From: Pseudacidovorax sp. NFM-22
GTDB taxonomy: Bacteria > Pseudomonadota > Gammaproteobacteria > Burkholderiales > Burkholderiaceae_C
DNA length: 64,000 nt
NCBI RefSeq assembly: GCF_021401245.1
Contig: NZ_JACBFY010000009.1
Coordinates: 62,001-126,000 of the forward strand
Direction: 5' to 3'
Part shown: positions 1-8,186 of the stretch, one piece after another
Layout: every line of letters begins with the position of its first letter
Position numbering within the stretch: position 1 is the stretch's first letter
The notes under the pieces: model-generated
Seen by the model: only the letters and a program-made list of their open reading frames with translations
Told to the model about the DNA's origin: nothing
Databases searched by the model: none
Translations under genes and position numbers: made by a program

Positions 1-1163
1 ACCAGATCAGCCAGTACGAGATTCCCGTCGTGCAGGGCGGCTCGGTCAGCTTCTACCTGGACGGCGAGCTCAAGACGGTGCGGCTGGTGCGCGCCCATCT
101 GGAAGAAGACGCCGGCAAGTCGCTGCACGAGGACTTCGTCGGCCAGTCGGGCATCGACCTGAACCGCGCCGGCACGCCGCTGCTGGAGATCGTGACCGAG
201 CCGGACATCCGCTCCAGCGCCGAGGCCGTGGCCTATGCGCGCGAGCTGCACAAGATCGTCACCTGGATCGGCATCTGCGACGGCAACATGCAGGAAGGCT
301 CCTTCCGCTGCGACGCCAACGTGTCGGTGCGCCGGCCGGGCCAGCCGCTGGGCACGCGCCGCGAGATCAAGAACCTCAACAGCTTCCGCTTCATGCAGCA
401 GGCGATCGACTTCGAGATCCGCTGGCAGATCGAGCAGATCGAGGACGGCCACGCCATCCAGCAGGCCACGGTGCTGTTCGACCCCGACACGGGCGAGACG
501 CGCGCCATGCGCACCAAGGAAGACGCGGCCGACTACCGCTACTTTCCCGACCCGGACCTGCCGCCCCTGGTGATCGGCCGCGACTGGGTCGATGCCGTGA
601 AGGCGCAGATGCCCGAGCTGCCGCGTGCGATGGCCGAGCGCTATGTGCGCGACTTCGGCCTGACCGACTACGACGCGACGCAGCTCACGCAGAGCCCGGC
701 GCATGCGGCCTACTTCGATGCCGCCGTGGCCGCGGGCGCCACGCCCAAACTGGCCAGCAACTGGCTGTCGGGCGAGATCGCCAAGCGCCTGAACACGCAG
801 GAGGTCGGCATCGACGCCGCGCCGGTCAAGCCCGCGCAGCTGGCGCAGCTGATCGGCCGCATCGGCGACGGCACCATCTCCAACAACGCCGCCCGCCAGG
901 TCTTCGACGCGCTCTGGAGCGGCGAGGGCGAGTCGGTCGATGCGGTCATCGAGGCCAAGGGCCTCAAGCAGATGAACGACACCGGCGCGCTGGAGAAGAT
1001 CGTCGACGACGTGCTCGCGAAGAACGAGAAGAACATCGCCGAATACCGCGCCGGCAAGGAGAAGGCCTTCAACGCCCTGGTCGGCCAGGTGATGAAGGAG
1101 AGCAAGGGCAAGGCTAACCCGGCCCAGGTCAACGCGTTGCTGAAGGCGCGGCTGGGGGGCTGA
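1..1163 (+). CDS. gatB: Aspartyl/glutamyl-tRNA(Asn/Gln) amidotransferase subunit B, 5' truncated
   Basis: GatB subunit of the GatCAB complex, which amidates Glu-tRNA(Gln) or Asp-tRNA(Asn) in the cytoplasm; GatB binds and activates the misacylated tRNA. The frame is open from base 3 at the window edge, so the N-terminus lies outside. The visible 386 residues begin inside the catalytic GatB core ([13 protein letters not shown], then [13 protein letters not shown] and [17 protein letters not shown], all hallmark GatB strings) and end with the helical GatB/YqeY tRNA-binding tail (about the last 150 residues, ending [11 protein letters not shown]). The GatB-length C-terminus is complete. Its last 35 bases overlap, tail to tail, the end of the DUF4124 gene on the other strand. 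gatA and gatC are expected upstream outside the window. Confidence 0.97.
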   Translation, partial: QISQYEIPVVQGGSVSFYLDGELKTVRLVRAHLEEDAGKSLHEDFVGQSGIDLNRAGTPLLEIVTEPDIRSSAEAVAYARELHKIVTWIGICDGNMQEGSFRCDANVSVRRPGQPLGTRREIKNLNSFRFMQQAIDFEIRWQIEQIEDGHAIQQATVLFDPDTGETRAMRTKEDAADYRYFPDPDLPPLVIGRDWVDAVKAQMPELPRAMAERYVRDFGLTDYDATQLTQSPAHAAYFDAAVAAGATPKLASNWLSGEIAKRLNTQEVGIDAAPVKPAQLAQLIGRIGDGTISNNAARQVFDALWSGEGESVDAVIEAKGLKQMNDTGALEKIVDDVLAKNEKNIAEYRAGKEKAFNALVGQVMKESKGKANPAQVNALLKARLGG

Positions 1164-1833
1164 GGCCCCAGAGCCGGTCCAGGCGCTGACGCTCCTCGTC
1201 GAAGCGGGCGTCGATGCGCTGCTTCTCGCCCTGCTGCTCGTTGAGCAGCCGCTCCTGCAGCGTGACGGCCGCGGCGTTGTCGGCGAGGCGTGCCTTCAGC
1301 GCCGCAGGGACCTGGGACGGGTCCTTGCTGTAGAACTCCAGCTCCTCGTCCAGCTTGCGGCGCGCCTGCGCCAGCTCGGCCAGCCGCTTGCGCGCTGCGT
1401 CGATTTCCGCTTCGGCCTGGGCCAGCGCCTCGGCGCGCCGGCGGTCGTGCGCCGCCGCATCGGGGTAGCGCGCCAGCAGCGCCAGGTCGCGCCGGCGTTC
1501 GTCCCTGCGCTGGGCCGCGGCCCGTTCCTCGTCCTTGCGGCGCTGGTCGCGCTCCGCCTGCTGCTGCGGCGACAGCGCGGGTTCGATGCGCCGCCGCACG
1601 CTGCCGCTGGGCGAGAGCTCCAGCTGCAGCCGGTCGGCACATTCGGGGATGAATCGATCGGAGGTCAGGCGCCGGCCGCTCGCATCGGTGCAGCTGTAGA
1701 TGCTGCCCGGCGCGCCGCCCGCGGCGGCCTGGGCCTGGACCTGGGCCGGAGGAAGCCCGCCGACGGCAAGCGTTGCGAGGCCCGCCAGCGTGCGCAGCGC
1801 CCGCGCGACGGCGGGGCTGCGCGGATCAGGCAC
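1129..1833 (-). CDS. DUF4124-type secreted coiled-coil protein
   Basis: Predicted periplasmic protein of unknown function. I start it at GTG 1833, which overlaps the pyrE stop by 8 bases and gives a hydrophobic signal peptide (about residues 10-32, ending near AQVQAQA). Next comes a short domain with [16 protein letters not shown], which is the DUF4124 signature (usually YrCvDadGrv.ys..). The remainder (about residue 75 onward) is highly charged, rich in Ala, Arg, Glu and Gln, and looks like a long coiled coil. The position directly downstream of pyrE is usual in Comamonadaceae. Translation is probably coupled to pyrE. The C-terminal codons overlap gatB antisense. The role is not known; structural or envelope functions are only guesses. 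Confidence 0.8.
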   Translation of the reverse strand: MPDPRSPAVARALRTLAGLATLAVGGLPPAQVQAQAAAGGAPGSIYSCTDASGRRLTSDRFIPECADRLQLELSPSGSVRRRIEPALSPQQQAERDQRRKDEERAAAQRRDERRRDLALLARYPDAAAHDRRRAEALAQAEAEIDAARKRLAELAQARRKLDEELEFYSKDPSQVPAALKARLADNAAAVTLQERLLNEQQGEKQRIDARFDEERQRLDRLWGLSPPAAPSATR

Positions 1834-2515
1834 CGTAGCGCTCGCGGTAGGCCTGCACGCTGGCGCGGTGGGCGCGCAGGTCGGCACCGGCCCGCTGGTC
1901 CAGGTAGGCCAGCAGGTCGTCGAGCGTGGCGATGGCCACCACCGTCATGCCCAGCTGATCGCGCACGTACTGCACCGCGCTGTGGGGCACGTCCTGTCCG
2001 TTCTCGGTCGCCTGTTCCTGGCGGTCCAGCGCGATGGCCACGGCATGCGGCGTGGCGCCGGCGGCGCGGATGGTGGCGATGGACTCGCGCACCGCGGTGC
2101 CGGCGGACATGACGTCGTCCACGATCAGCACGCGGCCGGCCAGCGGTGCGCCCACCAGCGAGCCGCCTTCGCCGTGGTCCTTGGCTTCCTTGCGGTTGTA
2201 GGCAAAGGGCACGTTGCGGCCGCGGCGCGCCAGTTCGGCCGCCACCGTCGCGCCCAGGGGGATGCCTTTGTAGGCGGGGCCGAAGATCATGTCGAACTCC
2301 AGGCCGGAGTCCATCAGTCGCGCTGCATAGAATTCCGCGAGCCGCGCGATGCGGGCGCCGTCGTTGAACAGGCCCGCATTGAAGAAGTAGGGACTGAGGC
2401 GCCCGGCCTTGGTCTTGAACTCGCCGAAGCGCAGCACGCCAGCCTCGATCGCGAACGCCACGAAGTCCTGCGCCAGGCGCTCGTTCTGATGCTGCTGCCT
2501 CTCGTCCACTGCCAT
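1826..2515 (-). CDS. pyrE: Orotate phosphoribosyltransferase
   Basis: Condenses orotate with PRPP to give orotidine 5'-monophosphate, the fifth step of de novo UMP synthesis; cytoplasmic. The 229-residue protein has the type I phosphoribosyltransferase PRPP loop (VLIVDDVMSAGTA), the orotate-site FFNAGLFN and the flexible catalytic loop KDHGEGG. I choose ATG 2515 (MAVDERQQ) rather than an upstream extension to 2560, because GAGGA lies 8 bases before it and family members begin at this point. It is divergent from the exonuclease III gene with only 16 bases between the two starts, so the promoters must overlap the coding ends. Its partner pyrF lies elsewhere in this window (60459-61286). Confidence 0.96.
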   Translation of the reverse strand: MAVDERQQHQNERLAQDFVAFAIEAGVLRFGEFKTKAGRLSPYFFNAGLFNDGARIARLAEFYAARLMDSGLEFDMIFGPAYKGIPLGATVAAELARRGRNVPFAYNRKEAKDHGEGGSLVGAPLAGRVLIVDDVMSAGTAVRESIATIRAAGATPHAVAIALDRQEQATENGQDVPHSAVQYVRDQLGMTVVAIATLDDLLAYLDQRAGADLRAHRASVQAYRERYGA

Positions 2516-2531
2516 CCGGATTCCTCGAAAC

Positions 2532-3335
2532 GTGTTCAAACTCACCAGCCTCAACCTCAACGGCCTGCGTTCCGCCTCGACAAAAGGGGTCGCCGACTGG
2601 GTCGCCGAAGCGGCGCCGGATTGTATTTGTATGCAGGAGATCCGCGTCCAGGCCAGCGACGTGCAGGGCCGCTTCGAAAAAATGGCCGGCCTGAACGGCC
2701 ACTTCCACTTCGCCGAGAAGAAGGGCTACGCCGGCACCGCCATCTACACGAAGCATGAGCCCACCGACATCGTGATCGGCTGGGGCAACACCGAGTTCGA
2801 CGCCGAAGGCCGCTACCTGGAACTGCGCTTCGACACGCCGACGCGCAAGCTGTCGATCATCAGCTGCTACTTCCCGAGCGGCAGCTCGGGCGAGGAGCGG
2901 CAGGCCGCCAAGTTCCGCTTCCTCGAAGGCTTCATGCCCTACCTGGTGGAATTGAAGCGCACGCGCGAATTCATCCTGTGCGGCGACATCAACATCGCCC
3001 ACAAGGAGGCCGACCTGAAGAACTGGAAGGGCAACCTCAAGAACAGCGGCTTCCTGCCCGAGGAGCGCGCCTGGATGACGCGCCTGCTCGACGCCGGCGC
3101 CGAGGGCGCGGGCCTGGTGGACGTCTACCGCCACCTGCAGCCCGACACCACCGACGCCTGCTACACATGGTGGAGCAACCGCGGCCAGGCCTATGCCAAG
3201 AACGTGGGCTGGCGGCTGGACTACCACCTGGCCACACCGGCCATGGCGCACCTCGCGCGCAACGAGCACATCTTCAAAACGATCAAGTTCAGCGACCACG
3301 CGCCGATCACGATCGATTACGACTTCACGCTGTGA
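2532..3335 (+). CDS. xth: Exodeoxyribonuclease III (ExoIII / AP endonuclease family)
   Basis: Metal-dependent 3'-5' exonuclease and class II AP endonuclease of base-excision repair. The 267 residues match the family length. Active-site residues of the endonuclease/exonuclease/phosphatase fold are visible: N10 in LNLNGLR, E36 in MQEIR, D152 and N154 in GDINIAH, and the D255-H256 pair in SDHAPI. The start is GTG 2532. The gene is divergent from pyrE, an arrangement I recognise from other Comamonadaceae genomes. It ends just before a compact hairpin (3341-3359). Confidence 0.95.
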   Translation: MFKLTSLNLNGLRSASTKGVADWVAEAAPDCICMQEIRVQASDVQGRFEKMAGLNGHFHFAEKKGYAGTAIYTKHEPTDIVIGWGNTEFDAEGRYLELRFDTPTRKLSIISCYFPSGSSGEERQAAKFRFLEGFMPYLVELKRTREFILCGDINIAHKEADLKNWKGNLKNSGFLPEERAWMTRLLDAGAEGAGLVDVYRHLQPDTTDACYTWWSNRGQAYAKNVGWRLDYHLATPAMAHLARNEHIFKTIKFSDHAPITIDYDFTL

Positions 3336-3340
3336 TGGTC

Positions 3341-3363
3341 GGCCCGGCGGTGCCGGGCCCTTT
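3341..3363 (+). terminator. Short GC hairpin after exonuclease III gene
   Basis: GGCCCGGC and GCCGGGCC form a perfect 8-bp stem with a three-base loop, followed by CTTT. It starts 5 bases after the xth stop codon. The T-run is short, so termination may be partial. It separates xth from the repeat array of the next gene. Confidence 0.6.
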
Positions 3364-3365
3364 CG

Positions 3366-3457
3366 TGCTGGAACGGCAAAGCAGATTCCAGAGCAATAGA
3401 AGAGTAAATTTCGCAGCTATAGCAAAGTAAAATTTGCACGAATACCAAAGTGGATTC
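3366..3457 (+). repeat. Four tandem 23-bp direct repeats, probable operator of the Fic gene
   Basis: Four units, 3366-3388, 3389-3411, 3412-3434 and 3435-3457, follow one another with an exact 23-bp period. Nineteen of 23 columns agree in at least three copies and six are invariant; the shared core is AATAGCAAAGTA followed by an ATT tail. By count the array is 40% G+C in a genome near 70%. The last unit ends on the base before GTG 3458, so the array occupies the whole promoter and leader. Its regular spacing (about two helical turns) is what a cooperatively bound repressor site would look like. AbiEi-family antitoxins are known to autoregulate by binding repeated promoter sites, and the downstream protein carries such a domain. 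Confidence 0.85.
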
Positions 3458-5035
3458 GTGGACCCCGCACCCAACCGCCCGAAAGGCAACCCAACGCTCG
3501 CAGCGGCCCTGAAGACGCTCAAACGGCTTCAGGAAAAGCACCACGGCGTAGTGGAGGCGTCGGACCTCAGGAACGACGGTCAGCGTGCTCTGCTTATCGA
3601 CACGGGCTTCCTGAAGCCGGTGATGAAGGGGTGGTACATCTGCAGCAGCCCGAGCGAAGGCGACGGGGACAGCACGGCCTGGTACGCCTCCTTCTGGGCC
3701 TTCGTTTCGGGCTACCTGGGCAAGCGTTTCGGCAAGCGGTACTGCCTGAACCCGGAGGCATCGCTGATGCTCCACACGGGCAACACCACCGTCCCTCGAC
3801 AGGTCACCTGCGTCACGGTCGACGGCGGCACATCCAAGGTCGACCTGCCCTTCGACACCTCGCTGCTCGTGTATCCGGACGGCAAGCGGGTGCCCGCTGC
3901 ACGCGTGGAAGTGCGTGGCCTGCAGGTCTGGCCCGTCGCCGAGGCCCTGTGCCTGGCCGGCCCCTCGTTCTTCGTGAACAACCCGCGGGAGGCCGAGATT
4001 GCACTGGCGACCATCCGCCATGCATCCGAACTGCTGCCGACGCTGCTGGCCGGCGACAAGATGGTCACGGCCGCCGGGCGACTGGCTGCCGCCTTCGAAT
4101 TCGTCCAACGCCCCGACGAGTCCGCGCACATCCAGAAGGCTTTCGCCAAGTTCCGGATCAAGCTCAAGCTGGTGAACCCCTTCGAACTGGCCGAGCCCAC
4201 GATTTCGCCCAGCAAGGAACGCTCGCCCTATGTGCTGCGTCTGCGCTCGATGTGGGCCGGATGGCGCCAGGACGTCATCGACGTGTTCCCGCCCGCACCC
4301 GGCCTGCAGAACCGGACCGCCGACTACCTCGCGCAAGTCGATGAACGCTACGTCGCCGATGCCTACAACTCGCTGTCCATCGAAGGCTACCGCGTCACCG
4401 ACGCGCTGATCGAACGCGTGGCACGCGGTGACTGGAACCCGGACGGCGATCCAGCGCACGACAAGACCCGGGACGCGCTGGCCGCCCGGGGCTACTACCA
4501 GGCCTTCCAGGCCGTCAAGGAAAGCATCGCCAAGGTGCTGGCGAAGGACAACGCCGGCGCGGTGGCCAGGCGCGATCACCACGATTGGCATGCCGAGCTG
4601 TTCGGCCCGTCCGCGACGGCCGGCATCGTCGAAGCCAGCCAGCTCGCGGGCTACCGGCGGGGTCCGATCTTCATCCGCAACTCCATGCACACGCCCTTGC
4701 CGAGCGACGCCCTTCTGGATGCGCTGGAAGCACTGTGGGAACTGATCGAAGCGGAATCCGAAGCCTGCGTCCGGGCGGTGCTCGGGCACCATCTGTTCGT
4801 GTTCATCCACCCCTACTACGACGGCAACGGCCGCCTCGGCCGATTCCTGATGAACACGCTGCTGGCATCCGGTGGTTACCCGTGGACAGTCATCCGGATG
4901 AGCCGGCGGGATGCGTACATGCAGGCCCTCGAAGCCGCGAGCGTCCAAGGACGGATCGGACCGCTGGCCGAGTTCATCGCCCAGGAAATGGAGGAATGGG
5001 CACCGACTCGCGAGAGCAAAAGCGACAAGGCCTGA
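3458..5035 (+). CDS. Fic-domain protein with AbiEi-like N-terminal region
   Basis: A 525-residue protein, probably a self-contained toxin-antitoxin-like or stress AMPylator. Residues about 12-65 form a likely winged-helix (LQEKHHGVVEASDLR..GFLKPVMKGWY), and about 90-230 resemble the second domain of AbiEi-type IV antitoxins (RYCLNPEASLMLHTGN). The C-terminal half is a Fic core: motif HPYYDGNGRLGR with catalytic H451 and phosphate-binding R459. N-terminal to it lies SLSIEG (S305-E309-G310), matching the (S/T)xxxE(G/N) inhibitory helix of class II Fic proteins, so the enzyme is probably autoinhibited by E309. Fic enzymes usually transfer AMP to Ser, Thr or Tyr; the target is unknown. The start is GTG 3458, directly after the repeats; TTG 3434 (8 residues more) would put the start inside them. 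It is a lone gene between xth and an unrelated convergent operon, probably acquired. Confidence 0.9.
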   Translation: MDPAPNRPKGNPTLAAALKTLKRLQEKHHGVVEASDLRNDGQRALLIDTGFLKPVMKGWYICSSPSEGDGDSTAWYASFWAFVSGYLGKRFGKRYCLNPEASLMLHTGNTTVPRQVTCVTVDGGTSKVDLPFDTSLLVYPDGKRVPAARVEVRGLQVWPVAEALCLAGPSFFVNNPREAEIALATIRHASELLPTLLAGDKMVTAAGRLAAAFEFVQRPDESAHIQKAFAKFRIKLKLVNPFELAEPTISPSKERSPYVLRLRSMWAGWRQDVIDVFPPAPGLQNRTADYLAQVDERYVADAYNSLSIEGYRVTDALIERVARGDWNPDGDPAHDKTRDALAARGYYQAFQAVKESIAKVLAKDNAGAVARRDHHDWHAELFGPSATAGIVEASQLAGYRRGPIFIRNSMHTPLPSDALLDALEALWELIEAESEACVRAVLGHHLFVFIHPYYDGNGRLGRFLMNTLLASGGYPWTVIRMSRRDAYMQALEAASVQGRIGPLAEFIAQEMEEWAPTRESKSDKA

Positions 5036-5061
5036 GAAAGCGCGAACCGCCGAGCCGCCGC

Positions 5062-5487
5062 TCAGCCCAGGCTGAACACCACGTCCTGCGCCCCTTCCCA
5101 CAGCACGCGGCGGCCCAGTTCGGGCAGGTGCTCGCGGCCTTCGACGATGGTGAGGAAGTGGTTGCCGGCCAGCGTACCCATGCGGCTGGCGAAGCTGCAG
5201 GCGCCGTAGGCCAGGATGATCTCGGTCTCGCTGTAGCCGCCGGGGTAGAACAGCACGTCGCCGCGCGAGGGATGGCTGGTGTGGTTCTCGAAGCCCACCG
5301 GCGCGCCCTCGTTCGTCAGGCGGAACTCGCCCAGCGGCACCCAGCAGCCTTCGCCGCTCCAGCGCACATGGATGAGCTTCTGCCGATAGGGCAGCAGCTG
5401 CAGGAAGGCGGCCACGGTCTGCGGCGCGTCGGGATGGGTCTCGGCGACGAAGTCGAAGCCGGCGGCCTGGATGCGGATGCGGGTCAT
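5062..5487 (-). CDS. DUF3830 family protein
   Basis: A 141-residue protein that matches DUF3830, a cyclophilin-like beta-barrel family of unknown activity (signature features: an N-terminal strand, PQTVAAFLQLLP, HVRWSGEGCW, and a closing segment with ASRMGTLAGNHF). It has no signal peptide. It is the last gene of the ten-gene minus-strand operon, 28 bases after the deaminase-like amidohydrolase. I recall DUF3830 genes commonly lying beside amidohydrolases and NMT1-type ABC importers, which fits here, but no reaction is established. I start it at ATG 5487, because the open frame upstream of it is an overlap with the preceding gene. Confidence 0.85.
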   Translation of the reverse strand: MTRIRIQAAGFDFVAETHPDAPQTVAAFLQLLPYRQKLIHVRWSGEGCWVPLGEFRLTNEGAPVGFENHTSHPSRGDVLFYPGGYSETEIILAYGACSFASRMGTLAGNHFLTIVEGREHLPELGRRVLWEGAQDVVFSLG

Positions 5488-5515
5488 GAAGAAGGATTCT
5501 GGAAAAAGAGAAGGG

Positions 5516-6973
5516 TCAGCAGCAGCCGCCCAGGAAGCGGCCGTCGCGGCAGAAGGGGGCCATGTCCTCGGCGAAGGCCTGGACGGTGCGGCGCCAGCCG
5601 GCATGGGCAGTATCCGCCGCCAGGGCCGCCCGCATGCGGGCGCGCAGCTCGACCTGCAGGGCGATCTCGTCCACGCCCAGCACGCGGCCGGCCTCGACCA
5701 CGGTGCGGCCACCGGCGATGACGGTGTGCACGTGCCGGCCGCTGCCGCGGGCGAGCAGCAGGTGCAGCGGATCGACGTCGTCGAACAGGGCGTCGTCGTC
5801 CAGCGCGTCCCAGTCGAGCAGCACGAGGTCCGCCCGCTCGCCCGGTGCGAGGCGCCCGCGCGAGGCGAAGCGCCAGAGCTGGGCCGGCGTCATGGTGGTG
5901 TCGTAGCCCCAGCCGCGGTGCAGCGCATAGGCCAGGCGGGCCTCGCGCAGGGCGTCGTCGTCCTCGTCGAAGGCCATGCCGTCCAGGCCCATGGCCACGC
6001 GGCAGCCGCTCGCCAGCATCTGCGCCAGCGGGGCGATGCCTGATTGGAGGCCCAGGTTGGAGCTGGTGTTGACCGCGATGGTCGCGCCACGCTCGGCGAT
6101 CAGGGCCAGCTCCTCCGGCCGCGCCCAGGTGCAGTGCGCCAGCGTGAGCCGCGGGCCGAGCAGGCCGATGTCGTCCAGGAAGCGAACGATGCCGCACGGG
6201 TGCGCGGCATCGGCCCAGGCGCGCTGGTACTGCGTCTCCAGCAGGTGCATGTGCACGCGGCGGCCGGTGTCGGCCGAGGCCCGCGCGATGGCTTCGAGCA
6301 GCGGCGTGCTGCACCACTGCACGCCGGTGGGGCCGTACTGCAGGTCTGCGTGGGCGCCGAGCCCTTCGTCGGCGAAGCGCTGCGCCACCTCCTCCACCAG
6401 CGCGAGCTGCTGCGCGGGCGGCACCGAGGGCGCCGACAGTCGGCGGGCGATGTCGTCGCGGATGGCCGGGCGCAGCGCGGCCAGCACCGCCCCGTCATCC
6501 GCGTAGCCCAGCCCGTGGCGGTCGCGCATGGCGACGGCGAAGCCGATGCGCACGCCCACGTCGCGCGCGGCCCGGCCCACGGCCGCTGCCTCGTCGACAT
6601 AGGGCAGGCCGCCCTGCACACGGGTGTAGTGCACCATCAGCTCCACCACGCCGTTGCGCAGCGAGCGGGCGAAGGAGGTCGCGGCGCAGAGGTACGGGTC
6701 CATGCCCGGCACCACGCCCAGGAAGGGCAGCCAGCCTTCGAGCGGCTGGCCGAAGGCGCCCAGCGTGGCGCTGCGCACCGTGCGCGCATGGTCGTGGGCA
6801 TTGGCCAACGCCGGCAGGGCGAGGCGTCGACGGCCGGGCACCGGCGCAGGCAGGGCCTCGATGGCGGACACGACACCGCCATCGAGCCGGATGCGCATGT
6901 CGCGCTGCGCGGGCGCCGCACCGGGCGCGGCCAGCAGCCAGGCGCAGTCGAGGGCGGCGGCGGTGTCGCTCAT
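5516..6973 (-). CDS. Amidohydrolase, deaminase/chlorohydrolase type
   Basis: A 485-residue member of the amidohydrolase superfamily in the branch of 8-oxoguanine, guanine and s-triazine deaminases or chlorohydrolases (TrzA/AtzA-like). Mononuclear metal ligands are visible: HDH at 60-62, H243 in HMHLLETQ, H280 in AHCTW and D331 in GLDGMAFDEDDD. Such enzymes hydrolyse an amino or halogen group off a heterocycle. The N-terminal 50 residues form the small beta-sandwich and the C-terminus (GGRTVVEAGRVLGVDE) completes it. Its start overlaps the stop of the upstream binding protein by 4 bases (ATGA), so it is co-translated with an importer. The substrate is unknown; a purine, pyrimidine or triazine is likely from context. 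Confidence 0.88.
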   Translation of the reverse strand: MSDTAAALDCAWLLAAPGAAPAQRDMRIRLDGGVVSAIEALPAPVPGRRRLALPALANAHDHARTVRSATLGAFGQPLEGWLPFLGVVPGMDPYLCAATSFARSLRNGVVELMVHYTRVQGGLPYVDEAAAVGRAARDVGVRIGFAVAMRDRHGLGYADDGAVLAALRPAIRDDIARRLSAPSVPPAQQLALVEEVAQRFADEGLGAHADLQYGPTGVQWCSTPLLEAIARASADTGRRVHMHLLETQYQRAWADAAHPCGIVRFLDDIGLLGPRLTLAHCTWARPEELALIAERGATIAVNTSSNLGLQSGIAPLAQMLASGCRVAMGLDGMAFDEDDDALREARLAYALHRGWGYDTTMTPAQLWRFASRGRLAPGERADLVLLDWDALDDDALFDDVDPLHLLLARGSGRHVHTVIAGGRTVVEAGRVLGVDEIALQVELRARMRAALAADTAHAGWRRTVQAFAEDMAPFCRDGRFLGGCC

Positions 6974-8031
6974 CGCTTCGCCACCGTGCGCTCGGCCAGC
7001 GGCGGCAGGAAGCGGCGGTCGAAGACCTCGGCGGCCGTGGGCACGCGCGGCAGGTCGAAGGCCTCCTTGAGCTGCAGGAAGCCGCGGGCGAAGCGGGCAT
7101 CGCTCACGTCGCCCAGGCCCTGCGTGGCCACCTCGGGCGTGAGCATGACGGTCTTGAGCGTGTAGAGAAGCCGGCGCTTCTCCAGCTCCTTGTTGAGCAG
7201 CGGCTCGCGCTTGACCAGCGCGGCGATGGCGGCGTCGGGATCGGCGATGGTGTCGCGCACCGCGTGGTTGATCGCCCGCACCAGGCCGGCCACGGCCTCG
7301 GGCCGCTCGCGCAGCAGCTGCTGCGACACCATCACGCCGTTGCCGTAGAGCTCCACGCCGTAGTCGCCGTAGTGGAACCAGCGGATGTCCTTGTCGGGGT
7401 CGATGCCCTGCGCCACCAGGTTCATGTAGCTGGTGACCGAGAACACGGCCGCGGCGTCCACATGGCCCTTGAGCAGCAGCTGCTCCTGCAGGTTGGGTGC
7501 GACGTTGGTCCAGGCGACCTTGGCGGCGTCGATGCCGGTGCGCGCCGCGATCACGGGGAACATGCGGGCCGCGGCGCCGCCCGCGGGCGTGCCGACGGTG
7601 CGGCCCTGCAGGTCCTTGGGCGTGCGGATCGGCCCGTCGGCCTTGGCGATCAGCGCGAAGGGCGCGCGGTTGTAGAGCATGTAGACCATCACCGGCGCCT
7701 GGCCCGGCTTGGCCGCGGCGTTCTGCACGATGGCGTTCACGTCGCCGAAGCCGGCCTGGTAGGCGCCGGCCATGATCTTGGTGACGGTGGCGGCCGAGCC
7801 TTCGCCCTGGTCGATGGTCACGGCCAGCTTCTCGCGGGCGAAGTAGCCCCGGTCCTGCGCGAGGTAGTACCAGGCATGCACGCCCTGCAGCTTCCAGTCG
7901 AGCACGAACTTGATCGGGGTCTCGGCCTGCGCGGCGGCCGGCGCGGACGCCAGCGCGGCGCCCAGGGCCATCAGCAGGGACAGGGCCGACAGCGCCAGGC
8001 GGGCGGCGCGACGGGGGAGGAAGCGGGACAT
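6970..8031 (-). CDS. ABC transporter substrate-binding protein, NMT1/SsuA type (copy 2)
   Basis: Periplasmic binding protein of 353 residues with an N-terminal signal peptide (about 1-34, ending APAAAQA). It has the NMT1/THI5-SsuA fold hallmark at the mature start (KFVLDWKLQGVHAWYYLAQDRGYF) and the ligand-region strings DQGEGSAATV and GFGDVNA. Family members deliver sulfonates, thiamine precursors or pyrimidine-like rings to an ABC permease. It is clearly paralogous to the protein at 13443-14492, which lies at the head of the same operon. It is separated from the permease by 155 bases that hold an inverted repeat. Confidence 0.93.
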   Translation of the reverse strand: MSRFLPRRAARLALSALSLLMALGAALASAPAAAQAETPIKFVLDWKLQGVHAWYYLAQDRGYFAREKLAVTIDQGEGSAATVTKIMAGAYQAGFGDVNAIVQNAAAKPGQAPVMVYMLYNRAPFALIAKADGPIRTPKDLQGRTVGTPAGGAAARMFPVIAARTGIDAAKVAWTNVAPNLQEQLLLKGHVDAAAVFSVTSYMNLVAQGIDPDKDIRWFHYGDYGVELYGNGVMVSQQLLRERPEAVAGLVRAINHAVRDTIADPDAAIAALVKREPLLNKELEKRRLLYTLKTVMLTPEVATQGLGDVSDARFARGFLQLKEAFDLPRVPTAAEVFDRRFLPPLAERTVAKR

Positions 8032-8092
8032 GGAAGCTCCTTAAAGAAGGGAAGGCAGAACGGCAGCCGTGCGCCGGTCCGCATTCATTGGC

Positions 8093-8162
8093 CGTTCGCC
8101 CTGAGCCTGTCGAAGGGCTTGGACACTCGCGCGCCCCGGCTTCGACAGGCTCAGCCCGAACG
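8093..8162. repeat. Inverted repeat with 23-nt arms (REP-like element)
   Basis: Arms at 8093-8115 and 8140-8162 are complementary over 23 positions with two mismatches; the shared part reads TGAGCCTGTCGAAG. The 24-base loop would leave a strong hairpin in the operon mRNA between the permease and the second binding protein. The motif is of the kind scattered through intergenic regions of Comamonadaceae genomes (recognition from memory). It may stabilise the upstream transcript or attenuate downstream expression. Confidence 0.75.
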
Positions 8163-8186
8163 GGCTTGGGTTCACCGACCCGCGCC

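Noticed and set aside
3434-3457. TTG 3434 as start of the Fic gene
   Set aside because: It lies inside the last repeat unit with no ribosome site; GTG 3458 directly follows the array.
3317-5101. Open frame of about 590 codons antisense to the Fic gene
   Set aside because: The sense frame has clear Fic motifs and normal codon bias; the antisense product has no domain or ribosome site.
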